This document shows positions 1-9,098 of a stretch of 64,000 nt of DNA, one piece after another. The stretch comes from SFEL01 sp963640685. GTDB taxonomy: Bacteria > Bacillota > Clostridia > Christensenellales > CAG-138. The stretch lies in the NCBI GenBank assembly GCA_963640685.1, contig CAVIAA010000001.1, positions 1 to 64,000 on the forward strand, in the 5' to 3' direction. Below the pieces are notes generated by a model. It was not told where the DNA came from and searched no databases. It saw only the letters and a list, made by a program, of their open reading frames with translations. Made by a program: the position numbers and the translations under genes. Every line of letters starts with the position of its first letter. Position 1 is the stretch's first letter.

Positions 1-44
1 GCGGCGATAAGTCCGCCGAATAAATTAAAGAACTGCTGTATTTG

Positions 45-78
45 CGGCGCGGGAACGGATCCCAGCGCCGTTTTTTTT
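45..78 (+). terminator. Rho-independent terminator of an upstream gene
   Basis: Arms CGGCGCGGG and CCC-A-GCGCCG enclose a short loop and are followed by eight T residues. It closes a plus-strand unit whose coding part lies outside the window. Confidence 0.8.
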
Positions 79-116
79 GTTCTGCCTAATTATTAGTGAT
101 AATTTCTAAACTATTC

Positions 117-145
117 TTGAAATACAGGGATGTTTGTGTTATTGT
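117..145 (+). promoter_or_regulatory. Promoter of the TAXI-TRAP operon
   Basis: TTGAAA and TATTGT are separated by 17 nt, about 50 nt upstream of the start codon at 199. The -35 box matches sigma-A well and the -10 box moderately. The rest of the first 198 bases holds only the terminator at 45-78 and AT-rich DNA. Confidence 0.5.
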
Positions 146-198
146 ATACAAGTATCCAAATTGAACTCAATTAGTTTTAAATAGGAGGAGACTTATTT

Positions 199-1149
199 AT
201 GAAGAAACTTATGGCAATGGCACTTGTGCTTGCGATGGCGCTGAGCCTTGCGGCCTGCTCCGGCGGATCTGATGTGCACCGGCTCAACTTTGCGACCGGC
301 GGCGACGCGGGCACCTATTACGCCTTTGGCGGCGTTATTGCAAGCGTGCTCACCAACAAGATAGAAAACGTTGAGGTCACCGCACAGACCTCCGGCGGCT
401 CCATAGACAACGCACGCAAGCTCAAGAACAAGGAAGCGGAGCTTGCCTTCATGCAGAACGATGTTCTCCAGTATGCTGTTACCGGTACCGAGTCCATGGC
501 GGAGGACGGCGCTATCGAGAACATCTGCGCCATAGCCTCGTTGTATCCCGAGGCGGTGCAGCTCGTTACCACCGAGGCAAGCGGAATAAAGACTCTGGCC
601 GACCTTAAGGGCAAACGCGTCTGCGTTGGCGACCAGGGCTCCGGCTCCGAGGTCAACGCAAGGCAGATAATCGCCGCAGCCGGCATGAGCTATGACGACT
701 TTGACGTACAGTACCTCAGCTTCTCCGAGTCCTCGACCGCAATGCAGAACGGCACCGTGGATGCCGCCTTTGCAACCTCCGGCCTGCCCAACAGCGCGAT
801 GACCGAGCTTGCAAACTACACCAAGATACGCATAGTGCCTATCGACGGCGAGGTTGCGGATAACCTTATCGCTCAGTATCCCTTCTATGTAAAGACCACC
901 ATAGGCGAGGATGTTTACGGCGTTGAGGCTGCGGATACCGTAGCTATGATGGCCGTGCTTGCCACCACAAAGGACCTCGACGAGGAGGTAGCCTACAGCA
1001 TCACAAAGACGCTCTTTGAGAACCAGAACGACCTTATCGCCGGCAACATGCACGGCAAGGAGGTTACCCTCGACACTGCAACCGCCGGTATAACCGTGGA
1101 CTTCCACCCCGGCGCAGTGAAGTATTACAAGGAACAGGGCATAATGTAA
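199..1149 (+). CDS. TAXI-family TRAP transporter solute-binding lipoprotein
   Basis: Extracytoplasmic substrate-binding component of a TRAP secondary transporter. The 316-residue product begins with a lipoprotein signal ending in a lipobox with Cys20 (LAAC) and then the TAXI-type N-terminus NFATGGDAGTYYAFGG. Further typical segments are the QTSGGSIDNARKL stretch and GKRVCVGDQGSGSE in mid-protein. Length is normal for the family. The start is fixed by AGGAGG about 9 nt upstream. The fused permease follows directly, so the two form one transporter. The substrate cannot be told from sequence; characterised TAXI systems handle glutamate/glutamine or other small acids. Confidence 0.93.
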   Translation: MKKLMAMALVLAMALSLAACSGGSDVHRLNFATGGDAGTYYAFGGVIASVLTNKIENVEVTAQTSGGSIDNARKLKNKEAELAFMQNDVLQYAVTGTESMAEDGAIENICAIASLYPEAVQLVTTEASGIKTLADLKGKRVCVGDQGSGSEVNARQIIAAAGMSYDDFDVQYLSFSESSTAMQNGTVDAAFATSGLPNSAMTELANYTKIRIVPIDGEVADNLIAQYPFYVKTTIGEDVYGVEAADTVAMMAVLATTKDLDEEVAYSITKTLFENQNDLIAGNMHGKEVTLDTATAGITVDFHPGAVKYYKEQGIM

Positions 1150-1175
1150 TATACGCCCGAAAGGGACGGGTATTA

Positions 1176-1205
1176 AAATTAGGAGGGCGAAAGCTCTCCT
1201 AATTT
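1176..1205 (+). terminator. Intercistronic hairpin between binding protein and permease
   Basis: Perfect 10-bp arms AAATTAGGAG and CTCCTAATTT, extended by three more pairs (one G-U) and closed by a GAAA tetraloop. No long U-run follows. It lies between the two TRAP genes, where such hairpins often trim or stabilise the mRNA so that the binding protein is made in excess; a partial terminator is the alternative. Confidence 0.7.
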
Positions 1206-1262
1206 GAGGTTAAGGACAAACGTTAAGAAACCGCACATAAAATATCATATACGGGAGAAAAC

Positions 1263-3473
1263 ATGGAATTATTCAAAAAGAAAGAAAAAGAGCCTGAGAA
1301 CGTCGTATTGGACGAGACGGTAGATACCTCCGGCATGACCGATGAGGAGATCGCCCAGCTTGAGGCGGCAAAAGTGCTTGCGCAGTATGATAAGGAATCC
1401 GCCTTCCGCAACGGGCTGCCAAAGGCCGTGTCCGCCGGGATATCCGCGATACTTATAGCCTTCTCGGTTTTTCAGCTGTATACCAGCGTATGGACCATAC
1501 CGGCGCAGATATTGCGCTCGGTACACCTTGCATTTGCGTTGTCTCTAGTTTTTCTGCTTTATCCGGCGGGGAAGCACATGGCGAAGAACAGGGTGCCGTG
1601 GTATGACTATGCACTTGCGCTGCTTGCGGCTGCCGCCGTGCTTTATATCCCGCTCAATTATGAGTATATAATAAAGAGCGTCGGCAACTATTCCTCACTG
1701 GATATAGTAATAGGCGCGGTGGGTATGCTGCTGCTGATGGAGGGCTGCCGCCGCGTCGTCGGTATGCCGATACTTATAATCGTGCTGGCGTTTTTGCTGT
1801 ATGCAAGGTTCGGCTACCTAATACCCGGCACCTTTGGCCACAGGGGCTATACCGTGCGCCAGATAGTCAACCACATGTACTTTACGCTAAACGGCGTTTT
1901 CGGCACACCTCTGGGCGTATCCTCAACGTATATATTCTTATTTATACTCTTTGGCGCGTTCCTTGAAAAGACCGGCGTTGGCAAGCTGTTCATAGACCTT
2001 GCAAATGCAGTTGCCGGCAAGCATATAGGCGGCCCGGCAAAGGTCGCGGTAATAGCCTCCGCGCTGGAGGGAACGGTTTCCGGCTCCTCCGTTGCAAATA
2101 CCGTAGGCTCCGGCTCCTTTACCATACCAGCGATGAAAAAGCTCGGCTACAGGCCGGAGTTTGCGGGCGCAGTCGAGGCCGCGGCTTCTACCGGCGGTCA
2201 GATAATGCCCCCGATAATGGGCGCGGCGGCGTTCCTGATGGCGGAGAGCACCGGCTTCACCTATGCCGAGGTCGTAAAATCTGCGATAATCCCCGCGATA
2301 CTGTATTTTTCGGGCATACTGATAAGCGTTCACCACGAGGCGAGAAAGATCGGCCTTCGCGGAATGGACGAAAAGGACATACCCAAGGTCGGTGTGGTTA
2401 TGAAGGAGCGCGGGCATCTGCTGCTGGCGCTGGCATTCATGATATATATGCTCTCCTCAAGGGTGACGCCCACCTATGCCGCCCTCGGTGCAATACTGAC
2501 GGCGCTCATGGCCTGCAGCATAAAATGGTTCTGCGTAATACCCGCGGCGGTGATGATATTATGCATGAACCTCAACGTACACTTTACGACCTATTCCATG
2601 ATAGCGGTAGGCATATGGCTGGTCATGTGTCTGGTGCGCGGCTTCAGAATAAAGGAAAAGCTGACGGCTAAGGAATGGATATACACCGCGCTGGGCTTTG
2701 ACCCGTATGACATGATAGTTGACGCGCTGAAGAACGGCGCAAGGAGCGTGCTGTCGGTTGCTATCGCCTGCGCGATGGCGGGCATGATAGTCGGCACCGT
2801 TACGCTGACCGGCCTCGGACTGAAGCTGGCCACCGGCCTTGCAAAGGTGGCCGGAAACAGCATTTATCTCTTGCTGTTCTTTACCATGCTTTCTTCAATC
2901 GTGCTGGGCATGGGCGTTCCCACGACGGCGAACTACCTCATAACCTCAACGATATGCGCCCCGGCGATAATCAACATGGTCTGCCTTATGCGCGGTGTGC
3001 CGGTTACCGAGCCGACAATGGCGATAGTGATGAGCGCTCATCTGTTCGTGTTCTATTTCGGCATAGTTGCCGATATAACGCCGCCTGTTGCGCTTGCCGC
3101 GATGGCAGGAGCGGCGATCGCCAAGGGCGACCCGTTCAAGACCGGCGTTACCGCAACGCGGCTTGCGATAGGCGCCTTCATAGTGCCCTATATATTCGTT
3201 CTCAACCCCGCAATGCTCATGATCGACACGACGGTGTTTGCGGTAGTGCAAAATGTTGTTACGGCGCTTATAGGCATGTATGCCCTTTCCGGCGGGCTTG
3301 CGGGCTTCCTGCAGGATAACTGCAAGTGGTATGAGCGGGTGCTACTCATAGGCGGCGGCCTGTGCATGATAATCCCCGGCACCGTGTCCGATATCGTTGG
3401 CTTTGCGATACTGGCGGCGATATACGTAGTTCAGCGCAAGCGTTACAGCATCGCAAACAAGACCGCGGCGTAA
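1263..3473 (+). CDS. TRAP transporter fused permease (DctQ-DctM type)
   Basis: Membrane permease of the TAXI-TRAP system, 736 residues. The N-terminal 50 residues are charged and cytosolic. Next comes a roughly four-helix part resembling the small DctQ subunit, then a long multi-helix DctM domain. DctM hallmarks are GTVSGSSVANTVGSGSFTIPAMK, GGQIMPPIMGAAAFLMAE and, in the second half, GMGVPTTANYLI and ADITPPVALAAMAGA. Such 4TM-12TM fusions are typical partners of TAXI binding proteins. It couples uptake to a cation gradient (family knowledge). The ATG follows a GGGAG site. A bidirectional terminator separates it from the convergent symporter gene. Confidence 0.94.
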   Translation: MELFKKKEKEPENVVLDETVDTSGMTDEEIAQLEAAKVLAQYDKESAFRNGLPKAVSAGISAILIAFSVFQLYTSVWTIPAQILRSVHLAFALSLVFLLYPAGKHMAKNRVPWYDYALALLAAAAVLYIPLNYEYIIKSVGNYSSLDIVIGAVGMLLLMEGCRRVVGMPILIIVLAFLLYARFGYLIPGTFGHRGYTVRQIVNHMYFTLNGVFGTPLGVSSTYIFLFILFGAFLEKTGVGKLFIDLANAVAGKHIGGPAKVAVIASALEGTVSGSSVANTVGSGSFTIPAMKKLGYRPEFAGAVEAAASTGGQIMPPIMGAAAFLMAESTGFTYAEVVKSAIIPAILYFSGILISVHHEARKIGLRGMDEKDIPKVGVVMKERGHLLLALAFMIYMLSSRVTPTYAALGAILTALMACSIKWFCVIPAAVMILCMNLNVHFTTYSMIAVGIWLVMCLVRGFRIKEKLTAKEWIYTALGFDPYDMIVDALKNGARSVLSVAIACAMAGMIVGTVTLTGLGLKLATGLAKVAGNSIYLLLFFTMLSSIVLGMGVPTTANYLITSTICAPAIINMVCLMRGVPVTEPTMAIVMSAHLFVFYFGIVADITPPVALAAMAGAAIAKGDPFKTGVTATRLAIGAFIVPYIFVLNPAMLMIDTTVFAVVQNVVTALIGMYALSGGLAGFLQDNCKWYERVLLIGGGLCMIIPGTVSDIVGFAILAAIYVVQRKRYSIANKTAA

Positions 3474-3479
3474 AGCAAA

Positions 3480-3512
3480 AAAATCAGGGCGTCCCTATTG
3501 GGGCGCCCTTTT
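3480..3512. terminator. Bidirectional terminator between convergent genes
   Basis: Nine-pair stem (GGGCGTCCC / GGGGCGCCC, one G-T) around a TATT loop, with an A-run on the left and a T-run on the right. It can end both the TRAP operon (plus) and the symporter gene (minus). Confidence 0.85.
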
Positions 3513-3525
3513 GGTATGCTGCGCT

Positions 3526-4890
3526 TTACTTTATGAAGCCGAACACGTTGAGTATTACTATCACCATGAACAGCGGGATAATGACGTATGCACTGAGCTT
3601 GTTCCAGAGGTTTATCTTACCGTCCCGCCCGTCGTGGGTGAGCTCCGCCCCGTATTTCTTCCAGCCCCAAACCTTGGATACGAACAGGCAGACAAGTATG
3701 CAGCCGAGAGGCATGAGCACATAGCCGCTGAAGCAATCCAGCCAGTCATACAGGCCGTAGAACTCGGTGCTGCCGTAGTACAGCCAGGGTATCTTGAAGC
3801 TGCTCATGGGGCCGAAGCCGAGGGATACGAATATGTTGGCTATGCCGATTATTATGGCGATGATGAGCGTTGCCTTCTTGCGCCCCATGTTGAGCTTTAC
3901 TTCGGCTGTGCGTATGTTGGTTTCAAAGAAGCTGAACAGGGAGGAGATGACTGCGAATATCAGCGCAAGGAAGAAGCAAACGCCGATTATACGGCCGCCG
4001 GGCAGGTTAAGGAATATGCCGGACATTACCTCGAATACGAGGGCAGGTCCCTTTTGAACGTCTATACCCGCGCCAAAGGCGGAGGGGATTATAACGAAGC
4101 CGGCGAGGACCGCGGCAAAGGTATCCGCAAAGCTCACGAACAGCGCATCGCTGCGGAGGTTGTTCTTTTTAGGTATATTCGCGCCGAGGGTTATAAACAG
4201 GCTCCAGCCTATGCCGACGGAGAAGAGCACCTGAGTTACGGCGTCCGCAAATACCTTTACGCTGAACTTGCTGAAATCCGGAAGCAGGTAGTATTTAAGA
4301 CCCTCAACTGCGCCGTCGGTTATGGTGCAGGCATATACGCCGCAGATTATGAGCATAACTATCAGCGCGGGCATCATGTACTTGGACAGCTTTTCAACCT
4401 TGTCGGTTATGCCGAAGAGCAGCATTATGGATACAAATACCAGAAGTATCATCGACCAGATTATCGGCTGCACGGGATCTGTAATGAAGCTCTGGAAAAA
4501 GACAGAGGGGTCGCCGCCGAAATCGCCGACGAAGATGAACTGGCAGAGGTAGCGCAGCACCCAGCCGCCAACGACCACATAGTAGAAGTTGATCATTATG
4601 GTGCACAGGTTGCCTATCCAGCCTATGAAGCCCCACTTGGGGTTGATACACTCAAAGGCCGTTACGGTGTCCAGCCCGCTGTGGCGGCCAATCGCGGTCT
4701 CCATCTCTACCATGGGCTTTGCAAGGGCCAGCACGACGAGAAGATACACTACGAGGAAAACGCCGCCGCCTCCGCGGTAGGCAAGGTAGGGAAACTTCCA
4801 AATGTTTCCTAGGCCTATTGAAGCGCCTGCGGCCACCATCAGGTAACCAAAGCGGCTGCCCCATTGCTGCTGTTGATGTTTCTGTTCCAT
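3526..4890 (-). CDS. Sodium:neurotransmitter-symporter family transporter
   Basis: NSS/SNF family (LeuT fold) sodium-coupled importer, probably for an amino acid or small amine. The product has 454 residues and about 12 membrane segments. The family signature sits in TM1: GYLMVAAGASIGLGNIWKFP, followed by an AYRGGGGVF loop where most members have a NGGGAF motif. The chosen ATG at 4890 follows AAGGAG at 7-8 nt; an in-frame TTG six codons upstream lies before that ribosome site and is rejected. Bacterial members do not need a second subunit, so the single-gene unit is normal. The substrate is unknown. Confidence 0.92.
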   Translation of the reverse strand: MEQKHQQQQWGSRFGYLMVAAGASIGLGNIWKFPYLAYRGGGGVFLVVYLLVVLALAKPMVEMETAIGRHSGLDTVTAFECINPKWGFIGWIGNLCTIMINFYYVVVGGWVLRYLCQFIFVGDFGGDPSVFFQSFITDPVQPIIWSMILLVFVSIMLLFGITDKVEKLSKYMMPALIVMLIICGVYACTITDGAVEGLKYYLLPDFSKFSVKVFADAVTQVLFSVGIGWSLFITLGANIPKKNNLRSDALFVSFADTFAAVLAGFVIIPSAFGAGIDVQKGPALVFEVMSGIFLNLPGGRIIGVCFFLALIFAVISSLFSFFETNIRTAEVKLNMGRKKATLIIAIIIGIANIFVSLGFGPMSSFKIPWLYYGSTEFYGLYDWLDCFSGYVLMPLGCILVCLFVSKVWGWKKYGAELTHDGRDGKINLWNKLSAYVIIPLFMVIVILNVFGFIK

Positions 4891-5298
4891 GAGCTTACAC
4901 TCCTTCAAAAAAATTATAAAGCGATAATGATTTCGCCTCTAAAGCGGCGCCTTAACAAAAATTAACACCGCTAAAAAGCATAACAAAGTTAAGACTCGGA
5001 CAATTCCGTGCCATAATACTTAAAACGCCTTTTAAAAGCTACGGTTCGCACATTTTGATTAGAAGAGATGCTGCAAAAAAACTATGCGAACGAGAACACG
5101 CTGGCGAAAACTGTTTCCAACCTTGAATTACATAGATTATAAACCCGTGAAGGAGATTATGCAAGGAATAGAATGATATTTGTTTAACTCAATATTTGAT
5201 GATAGTCATGAGAAATTCTCATGTTTATCATGCACGGTGTGTATGATGGAAATGCTTAAAACCGACCTGCACATTATAGGGAACGCATTCGGGCGGGG
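4891..5298. other. Intergenic stretch without a convincing gene
   Basis: About 400 bp, more AT-rich than the flanking genes. Only short open frames are present, for example 24 codons at 5068-5142 with a poor ribosome site. No repeat, RNA gene or known leader was recognised. It should hold the promoter of the symporter gene on the minus strand, but I cannot fix its position. Confidence 0.4.
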
Positions 5299-5327
5299 TT
5301 GAAAAAGGCGGCCGGCAAGGGTATCAT
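5299..5327 (+). promoter_or_regulatory. Promoter giving a probable leaderless mRNA
   Basis: TTGAAA, 17-nt spacer, TATCAT. The -10 box ends 6 nt before the ATG at 5334 and there is no Shine-Dalgarno sequence, so transcription is expected to start at or within a base or two of the start codon. Confidence 0.55.
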
Positions 5328-5333
5328 ATCGGT

Positions 5334-6539
5334 ATGAGAGGCTTTTTCAAAAAACTGAAGGATGCGGACGGCGGCGCCTTTTGTCTTGCGGCGCTGATGC
5401 TGCTCGGGTATGTGCTTATGCATTCGCTGCTGGGCGGAACACTACTTGCGCATAACCCTTGGGACAGCTATACGCTTCAGGCGATATCCTGGCTTTCGGG
5501 CAGGCTGGATATGGGGCAGAACTACGAATGGCTGGAGCTCGCGATATATAACGGTAAATACTATCTTTCCTTCCCGCCGCTGCCCTCCGTCGTGATGCTG
5601 CCGCTGGCTCTGCTCTTCGGCGGCAACACACCGAGCAACCTTGTTTGCGCGCTGTATGGGATAATTACGGCGCTGCTTGCGTATAAGCTGCTCAGAAGGC
5701 AGGGAATGGAAAAGCGCCGCGCGGTGTTTTTCGGCATTGCCTATGTGTGGGGAAGTAATATGTGCTGGATGAGCACCTCCGGCGGGGTATGGTTCATGGC
5801 GCAGGGGCTTAATATGCTGCTGCTTACCGCCGCGGTGTATTTTGCCATTTCAGGCAGGCGGACTGCCGCGTTTGCCGTGACCGCCCTTGCGGTCGGGTGC
5901 AGGCCGTTTTCCGCCCTGATGTTTTTGCCGCTGGCCGTGTATTTTTATGCAGCGGACAGGGAGCGGGGCAAAGCCGGTACGGAGTGCATTATAGGGCAGC
6001 TGAGGCTGCTGATCATACCCTGCATTGTCGCCGCTTGCCTTATGCTCTACAATTACGCCCGCTTTGGCAGCGTGCTGGAGTTCGGCCACAACTACCTGCC
6101 GGAGTTCACCCGAAGCGAGGAGGGGCAGTTCAGCCTGAGCTATGTTCCGCAGAACCTGTGTAACCTGCTGCTTCGCCCAATAACGCTTAATTCGAGGCTG
6201 AGCATCGAGTATCCGTTGTTTGACGGCTTTATGTTCTATATTGCTAATCCGATGTTCCTAATTTGGTTCGGGGCGGTGATATGGGATATACGCCGAAAAA
6301 GCATAGACGTTGTGCGAGGGTGCCTTATTGCCGCCGTGCTTGCGGAACTGCTGCTCCTCTGCGCCCATAAGACGCTTGGCGGCTGGCAGTTCGGCGCGAG
6401 GTATACGGTGGATATGCTGCCGATGGCGCTGATGTACCTTGCCCTCGGCAAAAGGGAGCCCGACTGGGCGGCGCCGATAATGACTGCAGGCGTTATGCTC
6501 AACCTCTACGGGGCGGCTGCAATGAACCTGCTGCATTGA
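5334..6539 (+). CDS. Polytopic membrane protein, GT-C glycosyltransferase-like
   Basis: Integral membrane protein of 401 residues with about nine hydrophobic segments. The first outer loop holds NPWDSYTLQAISWLSGRLDMG followed by YYLSFPPLPSVVMLP. This resembles the acidic loop and 'sYPPg' region of GT-C glycosyltransferases (PMT/ArnT class), which use polyprenyl-phosphate sugars. I infer sugar transfer at the membrane from this resemblance; the exact family is not recognised. It lacks a ribosome-binding site and appears to be translated from a leaderless transcript. The next gene's promoter overlaps its stop codon, so it is a single-gene unit. Confidence 0.6.
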   Translation: MRGFFKKLKDADGGAFCLAALMLLGYVLMHSLLGGTLLAHNPWDSYTLQAISWLSGRLDMGQNYEWLELAIYNGKYYLSFPPLPSVVMLPLALLFGGNTPSNLVCALYGIITALLAYKLLRRQGMEKRRAVFFGIAYVWGSNMCWMSTSGGVWFMAQGLNMLLLTAAVYFAISGRRTAAFAVTALAVGCRPFSALMFLPLAVYFYAADRERGKAGTECIIGQLRLLIIPCIVAACLMLYNYARFGSVLEFGHNYLPEFTRSEEGQFSLSYVPQNLCNLLLRPITLNSRLSIEYPLFDGFMFYIANPMFLIWFGAVIWDIRRKSIDVVRGCLIAAVLAELLLLCAHKTLGGWQFGARYTVDMLPMALMYLALGKREPDWAAPIMTAGVMLNLYGAAAMNLLH

Positions 6540-6564
6540 TGGAGTATGCCGGTTGTGGTATAAT
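6536..6564 (+). promoter_or_regulatory. Promoter of the cyclophilin operon
   Basis: TTGATG and TATAAT with 17-nt spacing. The -35 box overlaps the last codons and stop of the preceding gene; the ATG at 6588 follows about 23 nt after the -10 box with an AAGGAG site between. Confidence 0.75.
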
Positions 6565-6587
6565 AAACCAAAACAAAAAGGAGCAAA

Positions 6588-7094
6588 ATGCATATGGTAA
6601 TAATAGAAATGGAAGGCGGCGGCAGGATAAAGCTGGAGATGGACCGAGAGGCCGCGCCGAACACCGTAAAGAACTTCGTGAGCCTGGCGGACAAGGGGTA
6701 CTATAATGGGCTGATATTCCATAGGGTCATACCCGGCTTTATGATACAGGGCGGCTGCCCCGATGGGACCGGCATGGGCGGCCCGGGTTACAGCATAAAG
6801 GGTGAGTTCGCTGCAAACGGCTTTAAAAACCCGCTTAAGCATAAGCGCGGCGTTATATCCATGGCGCGCTCTATGCGCCCCGACAGCGCAGGCTCGCAGT
6901 TTTTCATAATGCATCAGGATGCGCCGCATCTTGACGGGCAGTACGCGGCGTTTGGCCGTGTGGTTGAGGGAATGGACATAGTAGACGAGATAGCCGCCGT
7001 TCCGACGGACTTTCGGGACAGACCCAAGGTGGATATGGTGATCAAATCCATAACGCTGGTAGACGAGCCGGTGGAAGAGCCGGAAAAGCTGTAA
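6588..7094 (+). CDS. Cyclophilin-type peptidyl-prolyl cis-trans isomerase
   Basis: Catalyses cis-trans isomerisation of X-Pro bonds during folding, in the cytosol (no signal peptide). The 168-residue chain is a single cyclophilin domain. Visible hallmarks are FHRVIPGFMIQGG with the catalytic Arg, SMARSMRPDSAGSQFFI and the HLDGQYAAFGRVVEGMDIVDEI block. The length is typical of small bacterial cyclophilins. AAGGAG precedes the ATG; an internal ATG two codons later is a less likely start. It leads an operon with chorismate mutase and a glycosyltransferase. Confidence 0.96.
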   Translation: MHMVIIEMEGGGRIKLEMDREAAPNTVKNFVSLADKGYYNGLIFHRVIPGFMIQGGCPDGTGMGGPGYSIKGEFAANGFKNPLKHKRGVISMARSMRPDSAGSQFFIMHQDAPHLDGQYAAFGRVVEGMDIVDEIAAVPTDFRDRPKVDMVIKSITLVDEPVEEPEKL

Positions 7095-7116
7095 AAACAA
7101 GCGGGGAGGCGGGATA

Positions 7117-7464
7117 ATGGAACCTCATGAGGAAAAAATAGCCGAGCTGCGCGGCCAAATAGACGAGATCGACCGCCAGCTCGTTGAGCTTTTTGAGCGG
7201 CGGATGGATGCTTCGCGCGAGATAGGCGCGCTGAAGCGGGAACATAACCTCGGCATACGCAACGAACGGCGCGAGCTTGAGGTCAAGGCAAATTGCAGAG
7301 CCTATTGCAAAAACGACAGGTATACTGACTACGCTCAGTCCATGATGAAGTGCATAATGGGCGCCTGCCGCGGCATACAGCGGGCAGACGACCCGGATTA
7401 CGACGACCCGTGGCAGTATGCATATAAGGATTTGGACGTTGCAAAGGAATTAGGACTCAAATAA
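7117..7464 (+). CDS. Chorismate mutase, AroQ class
   Basis: Converts chorismate to prephenate on the way to phenylalanine and tyrosine. The 115-residue product is all-helical: ELRGQIDEIDRQLVELFERRMDASREIGALK is the classic first helix with the Arg and Lys that bind chorismate, followed by R-N-E-R-R-E at the next active-site turn. It is a monofunctional short form without a fused dehydratase or ACT domain. GGAGG lies 9-10 nt before the ATG. It sits 22 nt after the cyclophilin gene. The last 30 residues (DDPDYDDPWQYAYKDLDVAKELGLK) are not part of the core fold. Confidence 0.9.
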   Translation: MEPHEEKIAELRGQIDEIDRQLVELFERRMDASREIGALKREHNLGIRNERRELEVKANCRAYCKNDRYTDYAQSMMKCIMGACRGIQRADDPDYDDPWQYAYKDLDVAKELGLK

Positions 7465-7481
7465 TTGGGCAAGCTTCTGCT

Positions 7482-9098
7482 ATGAGCAGGAGTGTGTATA
7501 GGGAAATACTGAATCGTGCGAAAGCGCTTCTGGGCAAAGAGCTCGGGGGCGCTTTTTTAAAGGACGAAGAGACGGAGGCATATCAGGAATATCTTGCGCT
7601 GAACGCGCCGCCCATAGAGCGGCTCGACGAGCAGCGCAGGGAGGACTTTTCGGGTATGCCGGTGATAGCCGTTATGATAGCCGACGGAGAGGAAAGACTG
7701 AGGCGAATTACCGAGAGCTCGATCAAGGCGCAGACCTACGGCAACGCGAGGCTTGTGAGCGACGTATCTGCCGGGGAGTTTGATTTTATAATGTATATGT
7801 GGCCGGGGGATACCCTTTCGCCGGATGCGCTGTATGAGCTTGCAGGGGGCGCGGAGGGCTATGACCTTGTCTATTGCGACGAGGACAGGCTGAATGCAGA
7901 CGGGCAGCGGTGCGAGCCGCTCTTTAAGCCCTGCCTCGACAGGGTAACACAATACAGCTATGATATGCTGGGGCGCGGGGTAATGGCGAGCAGGGCACTT
8001 GTTTGCTCTGCCGGCGCGATGACGGGCTGCACCGGCTGCGACAGGTACGCCTATAACCTCAGACTTGCGGAAAAAAGCAGCAACGCAAGGCATATGGGCC
8101 GCGTGCTGTATACCGCGCTGGACAGGCGGGATATAGGGACGGAGGGAAGAGAGACGCTTGAAAGACACCTCGAAGGCCAAGGCGGCCTCAGGGTATTCCC
8201 CGGGGAATGGCGCGGCAGCTTCAAGGCCGAAAGGGCAAACGCCGGCAGCAGCGCGTCTATTATCATTTACAACAAAAACGCCTGCGAGCCGCTCATGCGG
8301 CTGCTCGGCTCCATGGATGCGGAGCTGAGGGAATGCAGGCATACCGAGATAATAATAGCGGACGGCGGCAGCACGGACAGCCGTACACTCAAATACTACG
8401 ACATACTTGAAAGAAACCGGGCGGCGAGGATATGCCGCGGCGAAGACAGTACGATGCCGGAGCTTTTGAACGCGGCGGCTGGCATGGCAAACCGGGAGCA
8501 CTGCCTGTTTATGGAGAGCTGCATGGAGACGTGCGGCGTTAGCTGGCTCAAAGATATGGCGGCTCAGTCAGGGCGGCGAAGCTGTGGCGTGGTGGGCGCA
8601 AAGCTGGTCTGCGGCGGGCGGCTGGTGCATACCGGCTATACCATAGGCATTCGCGGCTGGCAGGACAGCCTGTATCGCGGTGAGCGGGACGACGGGGCAG
8701 ACGGGCAAAAGAACCGGCTCGTAAACACCATTAGGGCTGTTTCGGCCACCGGCTGGGTCGGAATGATGACAAAAACCGACCTGTTTTATAACGTCGGCTG
8801 CTTTGACGAGAGCTTTGAGGAGACTGGCTTTGATACTGAATACTGCATAAGGCTGTTAAGGCGTGGGTACGACATAATATATGTGCCGCACGTCGTTATG
8901 AAGCACACTGGCGAGATAAAGAGCATTGCAAACGGCAGCGAGCAGGATAAAATGCGGAGCTATGATACCATAAGGGATATGCTTATAAGCGGCGACCCGC
9001 GCTACGGCAGCGGCCTCAGCTATGCTTCGCCTGTGCCGCAAATAGCGGTGAGCCCTGAGCCTCCGGCTATGATGAACGATATGTTCAGAGCTCGATGA
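7482..9098 (+). CDS. Tandem-domain family 2 glycosyltransferase
   Basis: Predicted sugar transferase of 538 residues with two GT-A-like halves. The first half, residues about 55-150, holds PVIAVMIADGEERLRRITESS and the acidic YCDEDRLNADG, a frequent GT2 metal-binding variant. The second, from about 255, holds ASIIIYNKNACEPLMRLLGS, IIADGGSTDSRT and GCFDESFEETGFDTEYCIRLLRRGYDIIYVP, the acceptor-site block. The first half looks shortened and may be non-catalytic. No membrane segment is visible. There is no strong ribosome site; it starts 17 nt after the chorismate mutase gene and is probably coupled. A role in cell-surface polysaccharide is inferred from the family. Confidence 0.82.
   Translation: MSRSVYREILNRAKALLGKELGGAFLKDEETEAYQEYLALNAPPIERLDEQRREDFSGMPVIAVMIADGEERLRRITESSIKAQTYGNARLVSDVSAGEFDFIMYMWPGDTLSPDALYELAGGAEGYDLVYCDEDRLNADGQRCEPLFKPCLDRVTQYSYDMLGRGVMASRALVCSAGAMTGCTGCDRYAYNLRLAEKSSNARHMGRVLYTALDRRDIGTEGRETLERHLEGQGGLRVFPGEWRGSFKAERANAGSSASIIIYNKNACEPLMRLLGSMDAELRECRHTEIIIADGGSTDSRTLKYYDILERNRAARICRGEDSTMPELLNAAAGMANREHCLFMESCMETCGVSWLKDMAAQSGRRSCGVVGAKLVCGGRLVHTGYTIGIRGWQDSLYRGERDDGADGQKNRLVNTIRAVSATGWVGMMTKTDLFYNVGCFDESFEETGFDTEYCIRLLRRGYDIIYVPHVVMKHTGEIKSIANGSEQDKMRSYDTIRDMLISGDPRYGSGLSYASPVPQIAVSPEPPAMMNDMFRAR

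Noticed and set aside
3511..4812. 433-codon open frame on the plus strand
   Set aside because: It is antisense to the NSS symporter, has no ribosome site and its translation is rich in Tyr, His and Glu in a pattern typical of reverse-frame shadows.
5068..5142. 24-codon open frame, possible gene remnant
   Set aside because: Poor ribosome site, no recognisable similarity and too short to judge.
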